A DNA stretch of 64,000 nucleotides from Cherax quadricarinatus (taxonomy: Eukaryota; Arthropoda; Malacostraca; Decapoda; Parastacidae). Below are positions 43,922 to 54,486 of this stretch, one piece after another. A program made the translations under genes and the position numbers. The stretch covers positions 10,300,410 to 10,364,409 of the forward strand of contig NC_091293.1 in assembly GCF_038502225.1 (NCBI RefSeq), read 5' to 3'. Position 1 is the first letter of the stretch; every line of letters starts with the position of its first letter. Below the pieces are notes generated by a model. That model was not told the DNA's origin. It did not search any database and was given only the letters and a program-made list of their open reading frames with translations.

Positions 43922-46390
43922 GTGGTGACAGCAGAGTCAACGGCATTGTGAGCAACTTCAGGGTGGAGGGGTCAACACCATCGGTCGACACCAGTCAACA
44001 TCATCCGTCGTCATCCAACGCACCTGCTGGCCTAAAGAGTTATCTGTTACTCCCAGTGTCTTGACGGGACCCGAGATAGATCTTCGTCCTAGATTTTTCC
44101 CACAAAATCTGGACATAGGCGTCACGGCGTCATCTCCAGCCTTAGCAGTCACATGTTCACCTCATCACCCTCTCTACAGCCCTTAAACACTCTCCAACAC
44201 CATTCTCCTGCCTCCTACAGCGTCCCTATGCCCTTCTCAGCTACAAGAAGTAGAGGTGAGGTCGTTTAGTGTGTTGGCTTCGTGTGGCTCCACGCATGAC
44301 CACGAGGCAGCTCTGGGGTTGGTTGATACCCTAGGCAGCGTGTAAACGCACCAGCCTCCTCTACAGCCTTCTCTGCTATGCAACGACGTCCATCTCGCCG
44401 TCCATGTGTGTTGTGTTCTTCCCAGTTTCCTCCAAGAAGTTCTACCTGGCTTAACCACGTGGGAACCCAGTTGGCTTAGCCCCTAAGCCAGCTCAGTTCA
44501 GCCCCCACGCCTCTACAGCAGCTCGTGACTCATCATTGTGTCTACAACTACTCAGCGTCTACGTATCTCCAGCCAGTGCAGTTTTTTTTTTTTGTGTTGC
44601 CCAGTTAAATTTTTTTTTCTTTCCCTTGCTGTTACATTCCCAGTTCATCACCAGTTCTGTTTTCCCCAGTGATTTGTTACAGTAAAATTTACTCGTCCCA
44701 GTTCATAGTTTCACTTAAGCTTGTTTTTAGCACGTTCGAGTAGTGCAGTAAATGTTTTGTTCTCCGTGTGCTGAAGCCGCAGTCAGTCAGTGTGCCCAGA
44801 CACGCTTGCCAGTGTAAACAAACCATGCACAGTTGTGGATCACGCTGAGTTAGCCACGTTTCTCTCATATCTTATATCTCCACAGAGTAACCCCGGTCTT
44901 TCCTGTTCTTCCCAAGTCCATTCTGATAATTTTTCCTACGACATTGAAGCCCCATAGCAGTGTACAAATGCTACGAGGCGTGTAGTGTTACTAGAGCATC
45001 ACTGAAAGTTTCAGGACCTGCAGCACCCGTACCTTCGTCCATCTCCTGCACTCAAAGTTAAGTAAACAGTGACTTACCTAGCATTTCCTAATATTTTGTG
45101 ACATTATTTAACTGTCCTGCACCAATACAGTTACAGTTACTGAAGCCATAGTTCAGTAAATTGTTCAGTTTGTCATCAGTGCACATTTTGCCACTTACCT
45201 ACAGCTTCTTAAATTTTGTACATTTATTTTTGCACTCCAACATTTTAAATTCCAGTATTTTATTCTGCATCTTGCACCTCAGTTATTGATTTAAATTGTT
45301 AAGTGTTAACCATTTATACAATTTACCTCTCACACATAGTTTGCTAGTAATTCCTGTGTGCTGTTAATTTTGTTAGTTGCACCTGCAAGTTAGTCACAGA
45401 TTGTTGACACCCCTGCACGGTTTTGTTTGTTAGTGTGTTTTTTTTTTTTTCTTTAATAAGTGTAATCTTCAAGTACTTAAGTATTAGTTTATTCTACCTG
45501 CAGTGATACAATCTGTGCCTAGCCCATTACACTTTTCTCCTGTTTCCCCATTTATTTGCTTTACATATATTCTATGTTTTATCTGTGAGTATTCACCAAT
45601 GTGCATTACTTTTTGCTATTTTGTATACCCAAGTCATTGAGTGCATTTTTGGGAACCTGCTTATTTACCATTAATTACCAAAATTACTTGTGAAGTTCAT
45701 TAATTTTGACCTAGAGATTGTGATATTTTTGTTTTTGCCAGTGTACACCCTGCTAACACCAGTGTACACCCTGCTAACACCAGTTAACCTTTGCCCTATT
45801 CTTGAATTTAATAATTTGCATTTATAATAATTTTATTTTATGTGCAATATAGCATTTCTTGATACAGTGTATTTTTTTTTTCTGTGATTTTTGGCACTAT
45901 CCCATACTCTGATATCTTTGCTGTGCCAACTTCCCTTTGTGCAAGTGAATTACCTTTTTTTGCATTCCAATTTGCAACTGCCAGCACCTGCAATCTTTTT
46001 AACACTGTGCTTGCAGCACAGTTTAGTGTTGTGTAGTCCCTGATTTATTTTAAATTTTGTGCAATTTTTGCTACCACTGTTTACAGTTCAACTCCTTTTC
46101 ATAAATTTTGTTGCCAGACTCCTGGTGAAATTATTGACCACCCCTTAGCTTCATTTTGTGCACTTCCCTGTAGTTCATTCACTTGCATACATCTCTTATT
46201 TTGTGTTTCAGAGTGTACCACTTTTTTTTTGTTGTTTTGCTTAAATTATTTCCATCACTAAGCAGTTTACCTAGTACCGTGGTGCTGTGTTCTCTCTGAC
46301 TCTGTGTTGAATTGTAGCCAGTGCATACCATTTCTTGCTCTGACCTGTTTACCCTCTTCGTGACCTGCTTGCGTTTGAACAATTGACGGC
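43922..46390 (+). other. Gypsy-1 leader with decayed primer binding site
   Basis: TGGTGACAGCAG at 43923 is a mutated form of the tRNA-Leu-complementary site that is intact in Gypsy-2. The rest is non-coding, T-rich, and shared with Gypsy-2 (60331-62767), including a 23-base direct duplication of GTGTACACCCTGCTAACACC near 45742. Confidence 0.75.
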
Positions 46391-47764
46391 ATGACTAAGA
46401 CACGCAGTGGCCGTACCATTAGTCCAGATTCTGCTGATGCTAGCAATGGTACCTCAGCCAGCGTGAACACGCGGCAGGGCATCGAAGCCCCCGTGACATT
46501 TGGTCAACTTGTGGCTCAAGTCTCGACCACCAGTGGGCCGGCTACTCGTCCATACCCGACCCTTCTTTTTGACGGTCGTTCAAATAGGTTAGAGCCATGG
46601 CTGCAGTCAGTCGAGACGACTGTTAAGGCTCTATTTGATAGTCCCACGGATACACAGTACATTCGTGCTGCTGTTGCAGCAGTGGATCTCACCCAGGATG
46701 ATATAGGTGCCTTTGTGCAGCTCAATCGAGTTTGCAAGATTCAGTCTTGGGACGAACTTAAGGAGGAATTTAGGAGTTATTTTCGGCGTAGTCGCCAACG
46801 CCATTACATTGACATCGTTACCAGCGTCTTGGCCGAATGTCAATACCGGCACAAAAGCCCCCTGGCTTGCATTTGCCGGTTTGAGCAAGCCGCCAAAGAC
46901 TTTACTGATGCCATCAGCTCCACTACGTGGGTGAATGGTGACAACTGTATTAAAGCTGAAGACATCATCCCCATGCTGGCTGTAGGCATCATGCGGAGAG
47001 ATACCCCCCCTAACCTCCGAGGTGCCATTGATGCGCTAGGACTCGGCCCTCAGCACGACGTCCTGGGTGCATATGATGCCATTGACGTGATCAAGCCGCC
47101 TGCCGAGCAAGGCAAGGTTTGTCGCTTTGCGGATGATCCTATACCCATCCTTCCAGCGCCGTCCACGGTGACCCCGCGGTCGCAGCCGGAAGTCACTTTT
47201 GCCGCTGCTGTCAGCCAGCCTGCCCACAAAGTTTCTAACCCCAGTCCCACTAACACTCGCCCAAGTAAAAATATTGACCACAGTAACAACAGTCAGTCTC
47301 ATACAAAAAAGCAGTCATCGACCTCCTGGACCAAGGCACAACGTCGCCAGCAAACACCACCTCCAACCTCACCTCCTAAGCGCGTGGTGACTTGTTTCAA
47401 CTGTGGGAAATGCGGGCACTACCGATCGGAGTGTTACAAACCTAAGTCCCTGCAAGGTAACCATCACCGTCCCCACGCTCAGTATCAAAGTAACCATAAC
47501 TGTCCCCACGCTCAGTATCAAAGTAACCATAACCGGCCCCACACTCAGTATCAAGGTAACCGTCACCGTCCCCATGCTCAGTCTCTCGAGGAAGTCTGTA
47601 TGTACCACAATACTTCCAGTCATACCTCCCATGAGTGTCGCAAGCTGCGAAGTATGCTGTCAGCTGAGTGGAGCAAGCAGTCGTGGCGCAATGCACGTGC
47701 TCGTAGAAGCCCTTCCACTAGTTCGGGGGAAGAGGCGCATCCGCAAAACCAGCGAAAGACATAG
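46391..47764 (+). CDS. gag: Gypsy-1 Gag (capsid-nucleocapsid), 457 residues
   Basis: Gag forms the retrotransposon particle and binds its RNA. The frame is intact from an ATG after the long leader. Residues about 60-200 form the helical capsid-like region (PTLLFDGRSNRLEPWLQSVE, DELKEEFRSYF). A proline/serine/threonine linker follows. A CCHC zinc knuckle CFNCGKCGHYRSEC starts at residue 335, and a second C-x2-H-x4-H-x4-C knuckle, CMYHNTSSHTSHEC, starts at residue 403. Between them are four tandem copies of an 11-residue basic motif like NHHRPHAQYQS; Gypsy-2 Gag has three. It ends in two consecutive stops, TAG TAA. The long leader argues for internal initiation or splicing, which I cannot see directly. 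Confidence 0.92.
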   Translation: MTKTRSGRTISPDSADASNGTSASVNTRQGIEAPVTFGQLVAQVSTTSGPATRPYPTLLFDGRSNRLEPWLQSVETTVKALFDSPTDTQYIRAAVAAVDLTQDDIGAFVQLNRVCKIQSWDELKEEFRSYFRRSRQRHYIDIVTSVLAECQYRHKSPLACICRFEQAAKDFTDAISSTTWVNGDNCIKAEDIIPMLAVGIMRRDTPPNLRGAIDALGLGPQHDVLGAYDAIDVIKPPAEQGKVCRFADDPIPILPAPSTVTPRSQPEVTFAAAVSQPAHKVSNPSPTNTRPSKNIDHSNNSQSHTKKQSSTSWTKAQRRQQTPPPTSPPKRVVTCFNCGKCGHYRSECYKPKSLQGNHHRPHAQYQSNHNCPHAQYQSNHNRPHTQYQGNRHRPHAQSLEEVCMYHNTSSHTSHECRKLRSMLSAEWSKQSWRNARARRSPSTSSGEEAHPQNQRKT

Positions 47765-47803
47765 TAACCCTGTCAGAGTCGCTGTATTCCGTCCCTGTTC
47801 GCA

Positions 47804-50800
47804 ATGCATTCGCCGCCCTGGGCAGTGATACGCTTGCCGACAGTGAGGAAACAGTGTCTTGATGTTGTTGCCGAGACTCGTACCGTACCTTCCAGGTCGA
47901 GCCTCGTCAACAAGCGTCGAGCCTCAAGCAGCTGTGACTCCGGGGATTTCGTCGGCCTGTCATGCCTTCATGTTCGGTATGACAACCCGTGTGGACCGCT
48001 CATCAAGTCCACTGTCCACCATAAGCCTGTCCAACTTTTCCTAGATACAGGTTCGGTGGTTAACATTGTCCGCTCCACTCTTTTCCGAGACATTGGCCTT
48101 CACACGGCCATGTTGACAGAGCCGTCTGTCATCCAGACCTTGAGAGGAGTCTCAGGTAATCCGCTGACGGCTCGTGGTCGTACAACGTTAGAATTTGCGG
48201 TCCAGGGTCAAAAGCTGTCCGCAAAATTCTTGGTCGTAGATAGTATTGTTTTCCATGGTGACCTGCTCATAGGGTTCAAAACCATGGCAGACCTTAGGAT
48301 CTGCTTAGATCCAGCTGAGTGGAAAGCAGAATTCAACGGAGTGGATGTGCCCTTCTGGGGCGTGCACTTAGGATCCACTACGTGCTACTCTGTCTCAGAG
48401 TATGCACAGTGCCTGGAATCGTTGGAAACCGGTGGTTTCCATAGCACATTCTCCCCGGGGTCGGTCTCTTGTCCTGATCGACCTCGTAGTAGAGCACGTT
48501 GCCCGTCACCTCCTGGCCATCAGCGCTTAGTTACCAGTGAAACCCAGTCTGGGGACGCCCAGTCTAACCTTCACTCTAACTCTGACACTGTTGTAGAGAA
48601 CAGCAGTTGTCATGCCGCAGTATCCCTGTCGGCAGGCGACTGTCTGACTCGTGTCATGGCATCAGCGAGCAGAGTTACTGCTTGTACAATGTATGACGTC
48701 ACTTTGTCAGCTAACTCGCTCACTCCTGTTATGGTGTACGTGAGCAGAGCTTTTGAAGGAGACCATGTGCTGGTTGACAACGACACGTGCCGAGTCAAGG
48801 GCTTCTCCCTTGAACCATCCTTGCACACAGTGCAACGTGGTAAGTTGCAAGTCCTTGTTGTCAACATGCACAGTCGAGAATTTCCCCTGCAGAAGAATAC
48901 CTCACTTGTCGACCTGGTCAGATTCCCTCTCCCAGTGAGAGTGGAGGGTGAAGCCCCAGCTGACTTCCTTGTGAGTGCAGTTCTCCAAGGCGAGTCTGCT
49001 GCTGACTCTTCCAACACCCGGCCAGTGCAGGAAGATGATCTAGCTTTGACAGACTATCCTGAAAAGGTCCCAAAACTTCTCCAGGTTCTCAATCGTGCAC
49101 ATTCTGCAGTCGCAATAGATGGTGAGTCAATGGGTTTGACCCCACTGATCTCTCACCGTATTCCACTTGACAAAGGTACTAAACCCACTTATGTACCTGC
49201 GTATCGCCTGCCACATGCGCAAAGAGTCTTCGCCGAAGAACTCATTACACGGATGCTCCGTGATGGAGTTATTGAGGAGTCCACTTCCCCGTGGAATGCT
49301 CCCCTTATTCTGGTCCCCAAGAAGGACGGAACCTGGCGCCCTGTTATCGATTACAGGAAACTGAATGCATGTACGATCCCAGACCGCTTTCCATTGCCAG
49401 TTCTGAACGACCTGTTGCAGAACATCGGCGATAATAAGGTCTTTTCAACTCTTGATCTTCTTCAAGGGTTCTGGCAGATCCCCCTCGATGATGAGAGCAA
49501 AGAGTTGACAGCTTTCTCTACTCCAACTGGTCATTACCAGTTCAGGAGGATGCCCTTCGGCTTGCGCGGAAGCCCAATCACGTTTAGTCGTTTGATGACA
49601 ATTTTCCGTACCCACCTAGGTGGCACGCTCATGGTCTACCTGGATGATCTCATAGTCATGTCGCAAGATGTCCCGTCACATCTTGAGAAACTTGACAGGG
49701 TATTGGACAGACTAGCTCAGGCAAACCTTAAGGTAAAGCTCTCCAAATGTCATTTCCTCTGGAAGGAAATAAAATTTCTGGGTCACGTAGTGACTCAGAA
49801 TGGCATAAAGATGGACGAGTCTAAAATCTCGGCCGTGCAGAAATTCCCCAGACCCATGACGGCGGATGCAGTCCGGTCCTTCATAGGCCTGGCGGGTTTC
49901 TACCGCACCTCTTTCACAGGTTTCTCCACCATTGCTGCACCCCTGACACGCTTACTCAAGAAGGATGCCCCTTTTGAGTGGACGTGTGATCAGGAACGAG
50001 CTTTCGTCATTCTTAAGAACAAGTTAACATCAGCCCCAACCCTTAGATTCCCTGATTTCACCAAGGCATTTACCTTGACGACTGATGCCAGCAAAGTTGG
50101 CATCGGTGCAGTCTTGTCACAGGAATCTAATGGTAAGCAACAGCCTATTGCCTATGCTAGCCGTGTCCTTACTAAAGCGGAAGTCAATTATTCAGTGACA
50201 GAGCTAGAAGCTTTAGCCATTGTATGGGCCCTGAGTCATTTTCGGGATATCATCTATCATTATCCTATCAAGATTTACACAGATCATTTACCTTTATTGG
50301 CCCTTTTTGCGAATAAGAACCTCTCGGGAAAGCATGCTCGGTGGTCGCTCACGTTCAATGACTACAACCCTGAAATTTGCTATGTCCCAGGCAAGCAAAA
50401 TGTTGTAGCTGATGCCCTGTCGAGGCATATAACATTCGTGAGTGTCGGCAACTCGTTCTCTGTTGAGGATCTCGAGAGAGCCCAACGACAGGACCCTGTG
50501 TGGTCTCCAGTCCTTCGTTTCCTGACCAAGGAGGACGTTGACTTACAGGTCAAGTCTCCCGTTCCACTGAAGGATTTAGTGGTCAACCAAGGAGTACTGT
50601 GCCGTGTTGCACAGCTGGTGGACCCCGGCAGAGCCATATACCAACTGGTGATACCAGAGTCCATGATACCAGCTACTCTTAGGTTGATCCACGACGTCCC
50701 AGGTGTAGCGCACCCCGGGAAGGACCGCAGTATCAAACAGGCACGAATGAAATATTTCTGGCCTAAGATGGCAGCGGACATTGCCAAGCATGTACACCAG

Positions 50801-51570
50801 TGTGTTGTTTGCCTACAGCACAAGGGTACCATTACAGGTCCTAACCCCATTCTAAAGTATCCCATTACAAAGGAGCCCTGGGAGAGAACTTCTGTCGACC
50901 TGTTGACGAACTTCTCGACCTCGGAGAAGGGAAATAAGCACCTGCTTGTAATGGTAGATAACTTGACGCGGTACAGTGAATTAGTACCCTTTTCTGATAA
51001 AACCACCGAAACGGTCGCTAGTGCTTTCCGTGAGCATGTTGTTCTTCGTCATACTTGCCCACGTGTGCTTCTGTCAGACAATGGGTCTGAGTTTATAAAT
51101 GGCATAATGCAGGATCTTTGCTCCAGATTCAACATTCACCAAGCGCCAGTAGCTCCACGCCACCCTGCGAGTAATGGTCTTGCTGAACGTACAAATCGCA
51201 AAGTCCTGGAGGTGCTCAGAGTAACCGTTAACCCAAGTTGTACTACATGGGATGAGGCTATCCCAGATGTTCAGTGTACATTAAATTCCTCCCTCAACAG
51301 CTCGATCGGTGAGACACCTCATTTTGCTTTGTATGGCTATGACAAGCGCTTACCATATGAAATTCTGTTTGCTCCACCTAGACCTACTTACGACACTGAT
51401 AATCCCAGTGTAGTAAAGATGAGGACAACGCAGCTTGTCTTCCAGCGGGTACGAGAGAACCTTATGAAAGCTACTGATAGGTTCACGTCTGAGCGCAATG
51501 CCCGCGCCAAGGAAAGCAAAGTGGAACCAGGTTGCAAAGTTATGTTGCTGAAACCAGTGCAGACCCCAGG
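47804..51570 (+). pseudogene. pol: Gypsy-1 Pol: protease, reverse transcriptase, RNase H, integrase; cut by LINE-C
   Basis: The polyprotein frame, from the first in-frame ATG. Visible, in order: protease FLDTGS (DTG at residues 81-83); reverse transcriptase with YLDD (residues 612-615); RNase H with TTDAS (Asp 761); integrase zinc finger H963, H970, C1000, C1003; catalytic D1032, D1092 and E1128, the last two 35 residues apart. All key residues are present. At about residue 1255 the frame enters the minus-strand LINE-C, so the protein loses its C-terminal domain. It is in the same frame as gag, but the segment just after the gag stop also reads open in the -1 frame, so how pol is joined to gag is uncertain. 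Confidence 0.92.
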
Positions 51571-52613
51571 TATACCTGGAGTTTACCTGGAGAGAGTTTC
51601 GGGGGTCAACGCCCCCGCGGCCCGGTCTGTGCCCAGGCCTCCTGGTGGATCAGCGCCTGATCAACCAGGCTGTTGCTGCTGGCTGCACGCAAATCAACGT
51701 ACGAGCCACAGCCCGGCTGATCAGGAACTGACTTTAGGTGTTTGTCCAGTGCCAGCTTGAAGACTGCCAGGGGTCTGTTGGTAATCCGCCTTATGTGTGC
51801 TGGGAGGCAGTTGAACAGTCTCGGGCCCCTGACACTTATTGTATGGTCTCTTAACGTGCTAGTGACACCCCTGCTTTTCATTGGGGGGATGGTGCATCGT
51901 CTGCCAAGTCTTTTGCTTTCGTAGTGAGTGATTTTCTTGTGCAAGTTCGGTACTAGTCCCTCTAGGATTTTCCAGGTGTATATAATCATGTATCTCTCCC
52001 TCCTGCGTTCCAGGGAATACAGGTTTAGAAACCTCAAGCACTCCCAGTAATTGAGGTGTTTTATCTCCGTTATGCGCGCCGTGAAAGTTCTCTGTACATT
52101 TTCTAGGTCGGCAATTTCACCTGCCTTGAAAGGTGCTGTTAGAGTGCAGCAATATTCCAGCCTAGATAGAACAAGTGACCTGAAGAGTGTCATCATGGGC
52201 TTGGCCTCCCTAGTTTTGAAGGTTCTCATTATCCATCCTGTCATTTTTCTAGCAGATGCGATTGATACAATGTTATGGTCCTTGAAGGTGAGATCCTCTG
52301 ACATAATCACTCCCAGGTCTTTGACGTTGGTGTTTCGCTCTATTTTGTGGCCAGAATTTGTTTTGTACTCTGATGAAGATTTAATTTCCTCATGTTTACC
52401 ATATCTGAGTAATTGAAATTTCTCATCGTTGAACTTCATATTGTTTTCTGCAGCCCACAGAAAGATTTGGTTGATGTCCGCCTGGAGCCTTGCAGTGTCT
52501 GCAATGGAAGACACTGTCATGCAGATTCGGGTGTCATCTGCAAAGGAAGACACGGTGCTGTGGCTGACATCCTTGTCTATGTCGGATATGAGGATGAGGA
52601 ACAAGATGGGAGC
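51571..52613 (-). mobile_element. LINE-C copy 3, 5'-truncated, inserted in Gypsy-1 pol
   Basis: On the minus strand the 3' tail is at 51571, with GTTTACCTGGA direct repeats. Truncation at about 52613 lies just before the catalytic motif. It matches the two LINE-C ends at 41654 and 42605 over their whole length. No clear target duplication is found. Confidence 0.9.
51606..52613 (-). pseudogene. LINE-C reverse transcriptase, C-terminal part
   Basis: An open frame of about 335 codons on the minus strand. It begins in LAPILFLILISDIDKD, followed by the catalytic FADDTRI, the thumb region (AENNMKFNDEKFQLLRYGKH) and the C-terminal domain shared with copies 1 and 2 (NLYSLERRRERYMIIYTWKI). The endonuclease and the first reverse transcriptase blocks are missing, because the insertion is 5' truncated. 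The frame is nearly undamaged, so the insertion is recent compared with LINE-A. It differs from LINE-A and LINE-B in its thumb and tail. No product is expected without a promoter or start. Confidence 0.88.
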
Positions 52614-53019
52614 TAGTATGCACAAACTTGTCACAAAATTTGTGGGTCCTTACCGTGTCCTACGACAGCTCCATGGCAATAAGTTCGAGGCGAGCGAGAT
52701 TGCTACGGGAACTATCAAGGAAGCCCACCTTGATCACATGAAGTATGTGGACCATGTGCAGGCCGAAGCAGAGCTGGAGTTGCGTGCGTTGCAACGCCAC
52801 AATCAGACCAATGCTAGGGACAACCCATCTATCCCGTCTCCCACTACTACTGGTATGGAAGACGGCCCAGTAAGGCTCCATACTTATGGCCTGCGACCCA
52901 GGACAACAGTACATTTCTGTGACATTGACGTACCTACTGACTTGTCTGACTCCTACGCTAGTTATGCTAATTGTTTGCTTGCAGAAATGGGTATAAATGC
53001 ACACACATTGTATAGCTAG
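52614..53019 (+). pseudogene. pol: Gypsy-1 Pol, C-terminal end after the LINE-C insertion
   Basis: The continuation of pol beyond the insertion. KLVTKFVGPYRVLRQL at its start is the GPY/F module at the C-terminus of Ty3/Gypsy integrases, which contacts the substrate DNA and helps multimerisation. About 110 acidic and low-complexity residues follow, to a stop at 53017-53019. It is open over its whole length, so the only major lesion of pol is the inserted LINE. Because the module is detached from the catalytic core, the element is not autonomous in this state. No chromodomain is visible. Confidence 0.88.
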
Positions 53020-53564
53020 TCGATAATGGAGTCAGGGTGGACAACATCATGTAATTATGTAAATACTTTTAGAAGGGTACCCAGAGTGTAATGAATTCCA
53101 TGGATATAGTGTTATTGTAGGTATGTGCACCCAGTGTTTTTATATAAAAAAAAAGAGCCTGTATTACGGTCAGGGCAGTGCTGCCCTCTGAGTCACATGT
53201 CACACCTTAGGAAATGCTACTGTCAGTCATTGTTTGCAGATGTGAGGCTGCAACAACGTTCGTAGACGAGTGGTCAACTGATGTTCAGCCCTGCGGACAA
53301 CCTGTATATAGAAGATTTTAGTTCCAGTGCTGACGTCTCCGGACTCTCTCCTCGATGAAACAGCGCGGGCAAACCAGTTTTCTCTTCCCCTGGATGGGAG
53401 AGTTTTTTTTTTTTTTGCCTGTTGCATTTTTATGTCCATTTTTTATTTACTAGTGAGCAAAAGCCAGTCCCTCTCTGGGGTAGCTAGTGTAAGTAATTCC
53501 TTTATACCTACGGGCCCACCAGTATTGTCGCGTCGGGACGACGCGAGGTGCATGGCCGAGCAAA
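53020..53564 (+). other. Gypsy-1 3' untranslated segment
   Basis: About 545 bases between the pol stop and the 3' LTR. No env-like frame is present. No convincing polypurine tract touches the LTR (GGCCGAGCAAA precedes it). Confidence 0.6.
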
Positions 53565-53889
53565 TGTAGACAGCCTGTACTGTCAGAACACACGGCCTAG
53601 CCGTCTGCTCTGACTAGTTCATATTTCGCGGCATTTAGGTGCTGCCCTCTGTAGGCTCACCCAGGTCAGTGGGAGGCTCAGCCCATCTGCTCTCACTCCT
53701 AGGCCGACCGACTTGAAAGACACAAGTGCTCCCCCTCCACGGACTGGCTTGCGGTCACTCCCTCACACTGCCCGTTGTGTATTCACTCCTACTCAATTAA
53801 AGCCAAACTAGTCCACGGCCGTATCATTGCTACCTACGCTACCTTCATCGGCACTAAACCGCTGTTCAGCAGTAAGAACAGCAATAACA
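53565..53889 (+). repeat. Gypsy-1 3' LTR
   Basis: The partner of 43597-43921, the same length and with few differences (for example CACGGCC for CATGACC, GCGGTCAC for TCGATCAC). This suggests a modest time since insertion. Confidence 0.95.
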
Positions 53890-54409
53890 TCATCACCATA
53901 CACTATATTCTGATCATCACCATACATTATATTCTGACCATCACCATACAATATATTCTGACCATCACCATACACTATATTCTGACCATCACCATACACT
54001 ATATTCTGATCACCATACACTATATTCTGACCATCACCATACACTGTACTCTGATCATCACCATACACTATATTCTGACCATCACCATACATTATATTCT
54101 GATCATCACCATACACTATACACTGACCATCACCATACACTATACACTGACTATCACCATACACTATACGCTGACCATCACCATACACTATACGCTGACC
54201 ATCACCATACACTATATGCTGACCATCACCATACACTATATGCTGACCATCACCATACACTATACGCTGACCATCACCATACACTATATTCTGACCATCA
54301 CCATACACAATATTCTGACCATCACCATACACTATATGCTGACCATCACCATACACTATATGCTGACCATCACCATACACTATACGCTGACCATCACCAT
54401 ACACCTGCA
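53890..54409. repeat. 24-bp satellite, segment 4
   Basis: About 22 units continuing from Gypsy-1. Toward the right the TATATTCTGA core changes to TATACGCTGA, TATATGCTGA and TATACACTGA, so this edge is older or separately homogenised. Confidence 0.95.
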
Positions 54410-54486
54410 CTGACGGTACAGTCTACCACACTACACAGACACACTTACATTTCTTAACAATAATGTAGACTTAGACTGTTTTCTTC

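Larger units (their letters stand above)
43597..53889 (+). mobile_element. Gypsy-1, Ty3/Gypsy LTR retrotransposon, pol split by LINE-C
   Basis: A 10.3-kb element with two LTRs of 325 bases (TGTAGACAG...CAATAACA). It has a 2.5-kb leader, gag, pol, and no env between the integrase and the 3' LTR. A 4-base target duplication TCAT (43593-43596 and 53890-53893) restores the satellite unit exactly. A LINE-C of about 1 kb lies at 51571-52613 within the integrase. Gypsy-2 at 58639 belongs to the same family. Confidence 0.95.

Noticed and set aside
53020..53564. An env gene after Gypsy-1 pol
   Set aside because: No open frame of useful length, signal peptide or transmembrane segment between pol and the 3' LTR.
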